A DNA stretch of 64,000 nt from Marvania coccoides (taxonomy: Eukaryota; Chlorophyta; Trebouxiophyceae; Chlorellales; Chlorellaceae), in assembly GCA_963854735.1 (NCBI GenBank), contig OY978102.1, positions 806,001 through 870,000 of the forward strand, in the 5' to 3' direction. Positions 54,174 to 64,000 of the stretch are shown here, piece by piece. Each line of letters begins with the position of its first letter. Position 1 is the first letter of the stretch. Made by a program: the position numbers and the translations under genes. A model generated the notes under the pieces. The model was not told where the DNA came from. It saw only the letters and a program-made list of their open reading frames with translations, and searched no databases.

Positions 54174-54881
54174 ATGTCTCGGGCCTCAACTCTGCGAGCG
54201 CTGGTCTCGCGCTGCGGATTGATCACAGGGAGAGACATCCCGTCATGGGCGCGCGCAGCCGGATCAGCTCCCTCAGTGTTCGACAAAATGTGAGAAGAAC
54301 CCTCCTTCTGTCCGCCCTCACCTCTCCGCTTCTCACCTCCAGTGTGTTTTCCATGTGCAGCGTCAACGTCACTGTGATCGATAAAGCGGGAAAGAGGCAT
54401 GCGCTGCGCGGCTTGATGGGTCAGAGTCTTGCTGACCTTTTGAAGGAGCACACCGACACCTTGGGCGACGATGGTGAGAAATTTTATAATTAAAACTTTA
54501 TATTAAAGCATTCTAGCTGTAGAATACTGTTCGAAAGCCAAACATTATCCAGTTTATTGCATCTGAAAAAACTATTCACTGTGCGATTTTTTAAAGAATT
54601 TATCATCTCTAAAATCTATTTCATTTTCATTTTCAACAAATGCAGTTGTGGCGTATAGCCCGGAGGGCAGCGGCAGCGTGGACTCCCACGTCAAGGTCCC
54701 CAACGAGCTGCTCACCAAGCTGCCTGCGCCCGAGGGAGATGACGTGCGGTGGCTATCTGAGCTGGCATCAAATGGGTCGATAGACACCCACTCGCGGCTG
54801 GCGTCGCGAATTACGCTGGGCGCGGACATGCAGGGGTCCGTGGTGGCGCTGGGAGAGCATGCTCCTTGGAGATCGCTTTGA
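54174..54881 (+). CDS. Adrenodoxin-fold ferredoxin-like protein without cluster cysteines (complex I C1-FDX-like)
   Basis: Three exons (54174-54289, 54361-54473, 54646-54881) give 154 residues. An Arg/Ser-rich N-terminus looks like a mitochondrial presequence. The rest follows the adrenodoxin-type fold: VNVTVIDKAGKRHALRG, GQSLADLLKEH, then VKVPNELLTKLPAPEGDDV, SRLASRITLGADMQG and VVALGEHAPW. The four cysteines that normally hold the [2Fe-2S] cluster are absent; the only cysteine is in the leader. Plant and algal complex I contains an unusual ferredoxin, C1-FDX, bridging the membrane arm and the gamma-carbonic-anhydrase module, and this sequence resembles it as I recall. A structural rather than electron-transfer role is therefore inferred. 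TGTAA occurs twice at 54941-54950. Confidence 0.75.
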
Positions 54882-55154
54882 AGAAGGTGGTGTAATCATG
54901 GCGGAACTTTGGCTGCTGGCGTTTATAATTTGTTTGGTGATGTAATGTAATGGCTTCTTTTCTTTCTTGCTGGTAGTGGTGATGGCGTTTGTTTTTATTC
55001 CTTTCACAATTTTAGTAAAAATAGGAAAACTAAGAATGGAAAAAACTCGATCGAGAAGAAAGGGCGGGGCGGGGCGTCTTCACACAATAGGGGAAAAAAG
55101 CTGAAAAACAAAACTGCCGAATCAAATGCTCGCCATCTATTGCTGAAAAGAAAT

Positions 55155-55192
<38 letters not shown>

Positions 55193-55236
55193 CCAACCCA
55201 ATTTTCAATACCCGTTGTTCATTATTATATTAGCAC
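54882..55236. other. Intergenic region between convergent genes, with (GT)n
   Basis: 355 bp of 3' UTR sequence for both neighbours. It contains the TGTAATGTAA motif at 54941-54950 and a dinucleotide array at 55161-55189. Confidence 0.5.
55161..55189. repeat. (GT)n microsatellite, about 14 units
   Basis: Pure GT dinucleotide run of about 29 bp in the intergenic region. Confidence 0.95.
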
Positions 55237-56621
55237 TCACAAATCAATGAAACTGACATAATCTCCCGACAAATGCCCCATATACAGCCTTCCTTCGGCT
55301 TCCGCCACCCCGCTCACCCCCGAAACTCTCACCCCTGTAGGATCCGTCAAAATCTCCAGCACCTCTCCTTCCTCGCTCACCCTCACCACCATGCCCCACT
55401 TTTTCATGGGCGGACTCACCACCTGCAGGATCCACGACACCGCCCAGCGCGCGTACTTTCCTCCCGCCCCCACCGCACGCAGCAGCGGCAGATCTTTGAT
55501 GATGATCGCCACCCAAAAAGTGCCGTCCGCGGCCCGAGTGACGCCGTCAGGATAGCCAGGCAGGCCGTCCAGCAGCACCTCTGTGGTTCCCACGCTTGGA
55601 CCCTTCAACCATACCTTTATCAGCCGCTGCGAGCAGGTCTCTGCTACGACTAGAAAGGACTCGTCTGCTGCCAGCGCCACTCCGTTGGGAAACCACAGCC
55701 CAGCAGCCAGCACATGGGTAGTTTTCTTAGCAGGGCGGTGCACCAACACCCGCCCCGTGGCGCCGCCCTGCATGGCGGTGAGGCTGCAGCACAGAAAAGC
55801 GGCGTGCTTGGGTTAGAATGAGGTGGAAAAGACGAAAGAGCAATGGAATGAATGAATGCTTGGCAGAAAAGGGCGTGAAAGACATTACTCACAGGTACGA
55901 CATCATGGTGTCATAGAATCCGGCCCTATTGAGCGCTGGGGGGATGGCAGTGGCGTCGGTAAAGTAAATAGCGCCACTGTCGGCTGAAATGTCAAGATCG
56001 TTGGCGTAGCTAATGGGCGAGCCAGGCGCAATGGGGGAGTCCACGCTAGCGCGATTCGCCAAAATGGTGAGCTGCCCGGAGGCGAGGTCCAGGGCTGTGA
56101 GCCCCTTGAGGGAGTCGCAAATGATGAGTTTATCGCCGCCGATGAGATGGTAGCCTAGAGGCCGGCCTGGGCCGACGTAGCCTGCTGGGGTGAGCTCGGG
56201 GCAGGTGGTGGAGCCTTTGGGGGGCACTGGTGCGGTGTAGTAGTTGCCGTAGCGGTCCAGCATGTGCATGGTGTTGGTTTTGGCGTCCACGGCAACCGAC
56301 TCTAGAGTGTGGGGGAGGAATCGTGCGAGAGAGAAAATTTAAGGAAAGATCATTTTTTTTTTGAAAGTAATGGTCAAAAGAACTATGATTGTAAGGATTT
56401 TTTTTTTTTTTGAGGCGAGCCAGAAACTCGCCTACACCGAAGAAGCGGCCTTCAAAGAGTTTCGTGGCGCTTTGCAGCGTGGTATTGGCTGTGTTCTCGT
56501 ACGCTATCGTCGGAGGCTTCGGAAATACGGCATCTTGGGTCGCCAGTCTGCTGGGAAGAGGCTGGAGGAGCCAATAACGCCGGAGGACCGCTGCCGCCAG
56601 CAGCAGGAGCAACTTGTTCAT
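55237..56621 (-). CDS. Strictosidine-synthase-like / APMAP-like beta-propeller protein
   Basis: Three exons (56621-56438, 56301-55893, 55783-55237) give 379 residues. It begins with a hydrophobic signal anchor (MNKLLLLLAAAVLRRYWLL). The six-bladed propeller family is recognised from GRPLGYHLIGGDKLIICDSL, KGLTALDLASG, ISYANDLDISADSGAIYFTD, TGRVLVHRPAKKT, LWFPNGVALAADESFLVVAE and GLPGYPDGVTRAADGTFWVA. These match strictosidine-synthase-like (SSL) and adipocyte plasma-membrane-associated proteins. Such proteins in algae are not alkaloid synthases; calcium-dependent hydrolase activity is likely but unproven. The first splice (TTCG|GTGTAG ... TCTAG|AG) restores frame and links FEGRFF to ESVAVDAKT. 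Probably lumenal or secreted. Confidence 0.88.
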
Positions 56622-57035
56622 TTCAACCCCGCAGCTGATGCTTTAGAAATTTTAGAAATTTCTAAAATAATCAAACGTGGATTGTGGGATGGCAAGTAAT
56701 CTCAAATGAGGCAAAATTTGGGGTGATTTTCTGTCGAATGAAATTTGAATTTGAATGTTATTTCGAGCGCCTGGCCGTCAACTCACGGGCATCCGGATCG
56801 ATGTAGCATGTATTTTTATGCATCCAACAAGCAAAATACTGCCCGCAATGATCGAGCTCCACTCGAAGAAATGCAGGAAGAAAACGTCTGACCGAACGAA
56901 AACCAGCAATTTTTGTGCACCAAACACCCCATTTTCTGCTCAAAATAAGCATTGGAACAGTATATATGTAATTTTAATTTCTCCTCCCCGGGCATTGACC
57001 TGCGACGCATGCTATTTTGTTTCTGTCAAATCAGG
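56622..57035. promoter_or_regulatory. Divergent promoter region (SSL-like and Rieske oxygenase)
   Basis: 414 bp between divergent start codons. Contains a short direct repeat of TTTAGAAATT near 56641-56660; no other signal is recognised. Confidence 0.4.
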
Positions 57036-59383
57036 ATGTTCAAACTGCACCGGCCCCGGCCCCTGTGCGTCAAACTGCCCCAGCATGTCAAAATAATCAC
57101 CAGGCATCTTCCCCAGCGTGCACACGCCCTGAAGAACGAAAGCCCGGCTTCCCTCGCGACTGAGGTGCGAATTATTTTTGACATTATTTTTCACATGCCC
57201 AGTATATACTCCGAGGATGATTAAGCTCGTCGTGTTTTAGAAAAACAAGAACCAAGAGACCCTTGCCTTTTGAGACTGAATTTTTGTTGGCTCAATAAGT
57301 TTGAAAACTGCTTCAACTTGCGTGGTACAGGAGGCTGTGCCTGATGCCTACCTCGAGCCCTTTGTGCGCGCCTTCGTTCTCGGCATCTCCAGCGGCGCCG
57401 TCCTCGAAGCTTCTCACGTTGCCGTGGAAGCCGCCCTGGGCCTCTGGGGCCAGTTCGCGCCCCCGCTCTTCCTGGCAGACCACGCCGCCGCCATCGCCTG
57501 CTGGGCCACCTTCTACATCATCGACGTCGTCGCCATTAAGGGCGTTCTGGAGCTCTACCGAGACGATGCTCAGGGCGCCCGCCAAGCCCTCAAAAACCTC
57601 GTTACCCTGCCCAAGCGCATGCTTCCCTTGCGCCTGGCCCTCTACAAAGGCCTAACCGAGGCGTTCCCCCCTTCCCCAGCCCCCAAACCCGCAGATATGT
57701 CTGATTTTTCTACCGCCACCGCCAACCCCGCTGCTCCCCTGGCATCCGCTACTTTGGCCCCGCCCTCCAGGCCCCATACAAAGAAAGCACCGCAGACCCT
57801 CCCCCCTTCCCCCTACCCTGGCGCCACTGCACCGCCTCCCCGTCGGTTGGGCCGACTCCGCCAAAAGAAAGGCCTGCGCCCGGGTCAGTTCGACCCCTCG
57901 ACCCTGGAGACGCTGTCCCGGCGGCGCAAGGAGCTCGCCGACCGCCGCGCCTACCTGCACGGCTTCTGGTACGCCGCTGCGCTGTCGCAGGCACTGAAGC
58001 CGGACGCCCCGCTGGGCGTCGACATTCTGAGCCGCCGGGTGGTGCTGTTTCGCGACTCTGTGACTGGGGAGGTGCGGGGGCTGGACGACGCGTGCCCCCA
58101 CCGCGGCGCGCCGCTGTCCTCGGGGTGGCTGAAGGAAGAGGGCGGCCACTCCTGCGTGGTGTGCCCCTACCACGGTGCGTTTATCTTTTTTCACATGCCC
58201 AGTGTAACCCGAGGCAGTACAACCCGAGGGTTCTTAAGCTCGATTGAGAAGCCCCAGGGAAGGAATCCATTAAATTCGTGTGAACAGAACCAGCTCAACC
58301 CTGTTGAAATGAAAATCTCGGCAAATATTGTGTTTGCGACGTTGATATCAACTGTTTTTTTATATATATTTTTTTATATTTTTTTTGCACTCATTTCCCC
58401 CCTCCGCAGGCTGGGCACTTGACGGGGAGGGCCGCCTGCGCGACGTTCCCGCCGAGGGCGCCAAGGCCGGCCTCCCCCGCCGCCCCATGGTGCCCACCCA
58501 CGACGTGCAGGAGCGCGACGGCTTCGTGTGGCTCTGGTACGGCCCTCAGAGCCTCCCTGCCGACGCCCGCCCGCCCATTCCTTCAACCTCCGTTCCTGAG
58601 CTGTCAGACCCTTCGTGGAAGCCGGTCTACGGCGAAATTGAGTTCGAAACTGGGCATTTCCCGGTGTTTGAGAACGCCATCGACATGTCGCACATTCATT
58701 ACCTCCACGGTGACAGCTTCGGCAACCAGGAGAGCCCAGAGATTCGTGACATGCGGTGCACGGCGGACGCCCACTCCGTCACCGCCACGTTCACGCTGCA
58801 GAACAAGCCTGCGTCGGTGCTGTGGGAGTGGACCAAGGTGCCGGCGGTGGAGGTCACTGCCCGGGCGTTTCTGCCGTCAACCTCGGCAATCTCCTTCACC
58901 CTTGGCAACGGGCTGTCTTTCACCACCTTTGTAAACACCGTAAGTTTTGTTATTACTGCCCCCCCTTCTTTTGCCTGATTTCCTGTTTTTTTCCCGTGAA
59001 AATTTTCATCCTTTAATAAGCCTTTCGTTTTCTTTCTTTCTATTTTGCAGGTGCCCATCTCCGCGAACAAGAGCATCAACCGGTTTGCACTGGTGCGCAA
59101 CTTGGAGTGGGACCGCACCGGCGCGTTCAACGCAGCTGCCTGGGACGGCTGGGCGCGAAGCGCCATGATGAAGATTCTCGGCGAGGATAAGCTCATGGTG
59201 GAGACATTGCGCCCGGAGCTGCTGGCCCAGGAGTTCAGCGTGCGCTCAGACCTGCCGCAGGTCATGTTCCGCAAGCTGCGCCAGCAGTGGGTTGACCTAG
59301 GGTACGTTCGCTCACCTGAGGCAGAAATCGGCAACGGCGTTTCCTCGCAGCAGGGAGAGACTGAAAACCTGCCCGACTATTAG
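57036..59383 (+). CDS. Rieske non-haem iron oxygenase with hydrophobic N-terminal domain, probably plastid
   Basis: Four exons (57036-57164, 57331-58174, 58410-58939, 59051-59383) give 611 residues. A basic leader is followed by about 120 residues with several hydrophobic helices (FVLGISSGAVLEASHVAVE, WATFYIIDVVAIKGVLEL) and a Pro-rich linker. The Rieske cluster has CPHRG and CPYHG, the second completed across the exon 2/3 junction. The mononuclear iron site is visible as D-x2-H-x4-H in IDMSHIHYLH. The chain resembles the PAO/CAO/TIC55 group of plastid oxygenases in layout, but spacing and C-terminus do not match chlorophyllide a oxygenase or pheophorbide a oxygenase as I remember them, so the substrate is left open. 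Introns 1 and 2 share a similar 5' segment. Confidence 0.85.
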
Positions 59384-60375
59384 GCAGGATCGATGAATGC
59401 GAATGTATAGATGGATCTAAATTTTCGTGGGGGGGTTCTCAAGCTCTATCCTGTGCAGGTTTTAGAGGACACCGATGATAAAAATTTTACTTCGATTCTT
59501 TTTCCTCGACCTTGATAAATAGCTCTTTTCCCCTATTTTTTTAATTATGTTCGTGTCAGTCCATGCGTCTGCTGAGCCTTTGATTGCCTGGTTTCTTTTC
59601 ATTTTTTTAATTCTTTTGCGTACCGTGTATATTAAAGTACTGTACGCGCCACGATGGCGAATTGTCGTGTGTATACCTTACGAATAGAAATATACATCAT
59701 TTTCTTTGCTTGAAATTCATTCCATGTCTTATATTTCATGTTTCGATAAGATTGTGCCGCTTGCACTTGTTTCTTTGTTTACCCAAGCTCTCTTCTTTGT
59801 AGCCTTCTTTCTTCACAGTCTTCGTATTAAGCCGTGCCCGTTGTGCGTAAAGCCCTTGTCTCAATTTCTGTACCAATACCTTGCTGTTTTGTAGTTTGCA
59901 CGAGCCATGCTTTTTCCTCGGTGCATTTCACATGCATCAGTAACGTACACGGCCCTTTTTCTGTCCAATGCCGATGTGACACGTATCTTGCTTGTAAAAA
60001 TAGATGTAAATTACAAAATGCAGTGCTAGATAATATAATAATATTGCTCTGCATTTATTCGCTCTCCGGCCCTCGAGAACATCAGGGCAATCTCTGCCAC
60101 AGTCATAAACAAAAAACGAATCCTCTCTTCACTCTATCTCCTCTCCGTTCATGATTTCCATCACGTCAGCCAGCTCGTGTTCCGCATCAAACTCCATTAG
60201 CAGCCGCTCCCAGCGGTGGATCAGGGCGATTTTCCAAGTAATAATGTACTTTCTACATGATCTTCTTGCCTTGCATTACATCAACATCACCCAGCGTTCA
60301 ACTCATCTAGTTTTGCGGTCTCAAACACAGTCGAAACGGACCTCTGATTATTTGTTCGAGCACCACTGCAGCTGC
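59384..60375. other. Intergenic region between convergent genes
   Basis: About 1 kb of AT-rich DNA with the 3' ends of the Rieske and LRR genes. Short frames at 59706-60154 have no coding character. No repeat or RNA gene is recognised. Confidence 0.5.
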
Positions 60376-61981
60376 TCAGTCCCACCCAGACAGCGCAGGC
60401 AGCCCGCCCTTCACATCCTCTCCTCCCTCAGTCAGCAGCGCCTGCAGCGCGGCCTTCCCTCGCACCGCCTTCCCTTCTTTCAAGCCACCGCCGCTTTTTT
60501 CCCCTAACTTCACCGCCTTCTCCTTTTTCTTCTTCTGCCCGCCGCCTGCCACTGTCGACACCTTGACGACCCCCGTGGTCTTGGGTTCCAGCCTGGGGGC
60601 CTGGGCGCTGCCTCCTCCACGGGAAGAAACATTGATTTTTGAGTGAAAGAAAGTCGCAGGATCCAACGCCCCATCATCGTCTGCTTCGTTCCCTTCCGCT
60701 AGCGCCGCTGCTTCCTTCACCTGCTTCCTCTTCTTCGCCTTTGATGCTGCCACCTGAGGCGCGTCTTCAGCTGCAGCGGCCGCCTTTTTGTGAGCCATAA
60801 CTTTCTCCTCCCGCCCTGCCGCCACCGGCTCTGCTGCTTTCTTCTCAGTCTTCAATTTCTTGGCCGCGGGCGCCTCCACCAGCTCTGCTACCTCCTCCTT
60901 TTCTTTCTTTCTTTCCCCATCTCCACCGCAAACATCTCCACCGCCACCACCAGCAGCGCCTTCACCTTTCCTCCTTTTGGGGACTTTCTTTTTCTCCTCC
61001 CCCACAGTCGTTTTCTCCTCCCCCCCAGTCGACAGCGGCGCCGCTTCTTCCTCCATCGCTGCTGCCTCCACTACCACACCCGCGGGAGTCCACGCCGGCG
61101 GCGGCTCTCTTCCTTTCCTTTTACCCGGAATCATTCTTTGGTTGTCCAACACTTCCAGCCGAGGCATCATCTCGAGGATTTTCTCGCGGTAGTCCTTCCT
61201 GTCCGCCAGCGGACACCCCTTCAGGCTCAATTGCCGCAAGCTGAGGTCTCGCAGCACTGCCACCGCCTCCCAGCTGTTGATCATATTGCCGCCTGCATCC
61301 AGAATTCTCAGCCGCGAATTGGCCACCAGCTCCGCCGGCAGATCCTCCAGCCCGCAGTGGTTGACGCGGAGCTCCTGCAGCGCGCGCAGCGGCTTCAGCG
61401 CGGCACCCAGCGAGGGGCCCAACGGGTTATGGCTTATTGAAAGCTTTCTTAAAGTTACTGCCCCTGACAGCCACCCGCCCAGCGCCTCCACCGCGTTGTG
61501 GGACAGCACCAGGGTGTCCAGCTGCGTGAGCCGGTCCAGTCCGCCTACCGCAGTGACGCCTGCGTTGTCGTTCAGAATCAACGCCTTCAACGCTTTCAGC
61601 CGACCCACCGAAACTTTGCCTTGCAGCTGGTTGTGCGAGGCATTGAGGACCTCAAGGTATGTAAGATCTTTGAGGGCGTCCAGGGAGGTGGCTTGGTTTT
61701 TAGAGAGGGACAGCCAGCGAAGAGAGGGACAGCCGGCGATGGCGTCCAGCGACGTGAGGGCGTTCTTGCTGATGTCCAGGCGCCAAAGAGACTTGCATGC
61801 GTCCAAGCCGACGACCTGCAAATGGGTTTTCTCGTATTGGCGACATGAACAAGCGAGTTGTGACTGCATTTGACTTCCCACTCACTGAATCGATGCTCTT
61901 GTCGGTGACATTCAGCTTTTCCACGGCTCCGATGTCTTGATTATTCGTTAATTTCGCGATTTCAGACGGCGAAAGCTTCAT
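60376..61981 (-). CDS. Leucine-rich-repeat protein with Lys/Glu-rich tail (SDS22-like LRRs), probably nuclear
   Basis: Two exons (61981-61886 and 61815-60376) give 511 residues. Eight or so SDS22-type LRRs start after VEKLNVTDKSID: SLWRLDISKNALTSLDAIAG, LRWLSLSKNQATSLDALKD, LEVLNASHNQL, LKALILNDNAGVTAVGGLD, LDTLVLSHNAVEAL, LRKLSISHNPL and LQELRVNHCGLEDLPAEL, with a cap region (KDYREKILEMMPRLEVLDNQRM). The C-terminal half is low-complexity and very basic/acidic (KKKVPKRRKGE, AAKKLKTEKKA), with several putative nuclear localisation signals. Such proteins include regulators of PP1 and ribosome-biogenesis factors, but I cannot assign an orthologue. The short first exon supplies only the N-cap. 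Confidence 0.8.
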
Positions 61982-62292
61982 TTTGTTTGCTATTTAATAT
62001 GGTTTTAAAACAATTTAGAGTTCAATTATTTATTTATACAAGAGATGGCCTCTTGATTGACGTTATTAGTATTTTTAATATTTATTTAATTTGCATGCAT
62101 GCCACAAAGGGCTTTATTTTACTGAATCGCTTTCCTCTCGAAATTTTGAAATTTGGTCTGCTGCCCTCATCCACACAAAGGCTTATTTTACTCCAGCGAC
62201 CGCATTTAATTCGCACCCAATAATTGCAATGGCGCTGGGCAAAGAGTAAGGGAGACGCACACACGCATCCTTTACAATTCTTCGTACACAGA
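61982..62292. promoter_or_regulatory. Divergent promoter region (LRR protein and carotenoid oxygenase)
   Basis: 311 bp of AT-rich DNA between divergent start codons; both promoters are expected within it. Confidence 0.4.
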
Positions 62293-64000
62293 ATGGTCCT
62301 TTTTCCAATCCAAGACCGCAGCCTTCTCTCACGCCCACAGCGCTCAGTTGAACCGCATTTTGGACAGCGCCCCAAGCCTCGCCGCGCGGCTGCACGTCCT
62401 CGTTTTGCAGCATCAGCACCGCCGTCGGTCGCTGACAAAACCACCGACAATTCCAGTTCCACCAGAGAAGCTCCCCGTGTCAAAGATTGGCACGGGGACA
62501 AGACATGTCCCCCCGTGTTGGTTCGACAGACCAACACCCGCTACCACAAGTTCCTGACAGAGTGGGACAAAGGATTTTTCGACGTGGAAGAGTGCGCCGA
62601 TGGCTACTTTGTGGAGTGCATCGAAGGCGAAATTCCCGCCGAACTGGAGGGCACGCTGTTTCGCAACGGGCCTGGCAAGTTCACGCTGGGAGGCAACCGC
62701 ATTGGGCACCCGCTGGATGGGGATGGCCTCATCGCCAGCCTCGCGTTTAAAGACGGCCGAGCCTTTTTCCGCTCCCGCTTTGTCCAGACGCCAGAGTGAG
62801 TGAAGAGGTAGTAAATTCTTTAATTTGCAATTTTTTTTTCACGAATAATATTAATAGCAATGCAGGTTTATTGCCGAAGCTGCTGCAGAGGAGGTGCTCT
62901 TCCGAGGCACCTTTGCCACGCAGCGCGCCGGTGGCGCCCTCGCCAACATCCTGGACCTGCACGTCAAAAACACCTCCAACACCAACGTCATCACCTTTGG
63001 GGACCGCCTCCTCACTCTTTTTGAGGCGGGCCAGCCGTACCGTCTTGACCCCTTCACCCTCAAAACAATAGGCCTAGAGCTCCTTGATGGGCTGCTCCAG
63101 ACTGGCATGCCCTTTGACCTCGGTTCCGCCTCGAACAACGCCACATTTGGCAAGATTGTGGGCGCTGCCCAGACAATGGCAAACCCAGCGTTGGAAGGTG
63201 CGCTGCCCCCTGAAATGCTGGCGGCGGGTGGCGACGCGATGACCGCGCACCCTCACGTTTGCCCCGTGACTGGTAGGTTGGTGACGTTTGGTTACAGGGT
63301 GCGCCCTGTGCTGCCTTCTACGCCCACCAGCCCTCCTTTCGTTACCGACATCACGTTTTGGGAGCTGGACGAAGGGGACACACGTCCGGTGGTCACGACG
63401 CAGTACTCTATCCCTGGGTTTGCGTTTCTCCACGATTTTGCCATGACAGAAAACTACTACGTAATTTTCCAGGCACGTTTTGCATTTCTCCGTTTCGTTC
63501 CTGTAAATACCCAGACCCATCCTGCCGCCGCACGGTCTCCCAAGGGAGACTTTCGCTCTTTGCGCCAAAACTAGTTTGATTTATGTTTAAAAAGAGCTGG
63601 ATTCCCTTTTGCAGAACCCCGTGACGGTGGATAATGTGCCCTACATTTCTGGCCAGGCCCCCGCTGCCTCCTGCGTGCGGTGGGTAGCAGGAAAGCCCAC
63701 CATGGTGCACTTGGTTCCCCGACCAAAGGCTGGCGAAGAAAATTCCCCCAGCTTTATTAGTCGCACCGTTCGCGTCTTCACGGCGCCGTCTTCTTTTGTG
63801 TTTCACCACGCCAACGCGTACGAGGAAGCTGGGCGGGTGGTGGTGGATTCGATTCATTATCCGTCGCTGCCAGCGGTGGGGCAAGAAGCCACCGCGGCGC
63901 AGAACGTGGATCCCGATGCCGCCTTTGCGTCGCGCCTCCGCCGCGTGGACATTGACCTCGAAACTGACGTTCTGGCGAGTTCAAGCAATAGCAACCCCAC
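62293..64000 (+). CDS. Carotenoid cleavage dioxygenase, 5' part of gene (cut by window end)
   Basis: Non-haem iron dioxygenase of the RPE65/CCD family that cleaves carotenoid polyene chains into apocarotenoids. Exons 62293-62795, 62866-63472 and 63615 to beyond 64000. The first 60 residues are Ser/Arg/Pro-rich, consistent with a plastid transit peptide. Family motifs are LEGTLFRNGPGKF, HPLDGDGLIASLAF, GGALANILDLHVKNTSNTNV, and three of the four iron-binding histidines in AHPHVCPVTG, FAFLHDFAMTENYYV and FVFHHANAYEE. The fourth lies beyond the window. Intron 2 has a GC donor (TTCCAG|GCACGT); reading FQ|NPVTV across it restores the conserved QNP. Which CCD class it belongs to cannot be decided. 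The start at 62293 is the first in-frame ATG. Confidence 0.92.

Overview
This is nuclear DNA from a photosynthetic eukaryote, most likely a green alga of chlorophyte or prasinophyte grade. The genes are spliced, with GC-rich exons and AT-rich introns. Products include a hydrogenase maturase (HydG), a plastid-type ribosomal protein bS16 with a transit-like leader, a plastid-type shikimate kinase, a Rieske oxygenase, a carotenoid cleavage dioxygenase, a TGA-like bZIP/DOG1 factor and a SPA-type WD40 protein. Several genes carry TGTAA shortly after the stop codon, the poly(A) signal known from chlorophytes. Species and lineage are inference; no rRNA or organelle sequence is present.

0-10.5 kb: 3' part of HYDG (+), UPF1 (-), a broken Brittle1-like carrier (+), an unrecognised low-complexity protein (-), bS16 (-). 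10.9-16.5 kb: Dna2 nuclease-helicase (+). 17.7-25.1 kb: TGA-like bZIP (-), glutathionyl-hydroquinone reductase (+), RRA-like GT77 arabinosyltransferase (-), ENY2/Sus1 (+). 25.2-34.4 kb: RMC1/Mic1 (+), flavin-reductase-like protein (-), shikimate kinase (+), complex I 75-kDa subunit (+), a small membrane protein (+). 35.6-36.9 kb: tagatose-3-epimerase-like sugar isomerase (-).

38.3-48.6 kb is a gene-poor accessory stretch. It holds non-LTR retrotransposon ends, a (CATA)n array, a circularly permuted tRNA-Ala(CGC) gene whose 3' half precedes its 5' half, and a large inverted duplication. The duplication has two facing copies of an unrecognised gene, one full (868 aa predicted) and one internally deleted (303 aa), which meet in an apparently perfect palindrome of 694-bp arms.

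49.6-64 kb: a response-regulator receiver fused to a SPA/COP1-type WD40 domain (-), an RGG/PPGF-repeat protein (-), a cysteine-less ferredoxin-like protein resembling the complex I bridge ferredoxin (+), a strictosidine-synthase-like protein (-), a Rieske oxygenase (+), an LRR protein (-) and a carotenoid cleavage dioxygenase cut by the window end (+).

Most genes are unrelated housekeeping loci, as expected for a eukaryotic chromosome. The strongest unusual signals are the permuted tRNA-Ala, the receiver-SPA fusion, the palindromic gene pair and a high share of GC-AG introns (six clear cases among about sixty). Exon boundaries were placed by hand from GT/GC...AG sites, reading-frame continuity and remembered family similarity. 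No database or alignment was run.
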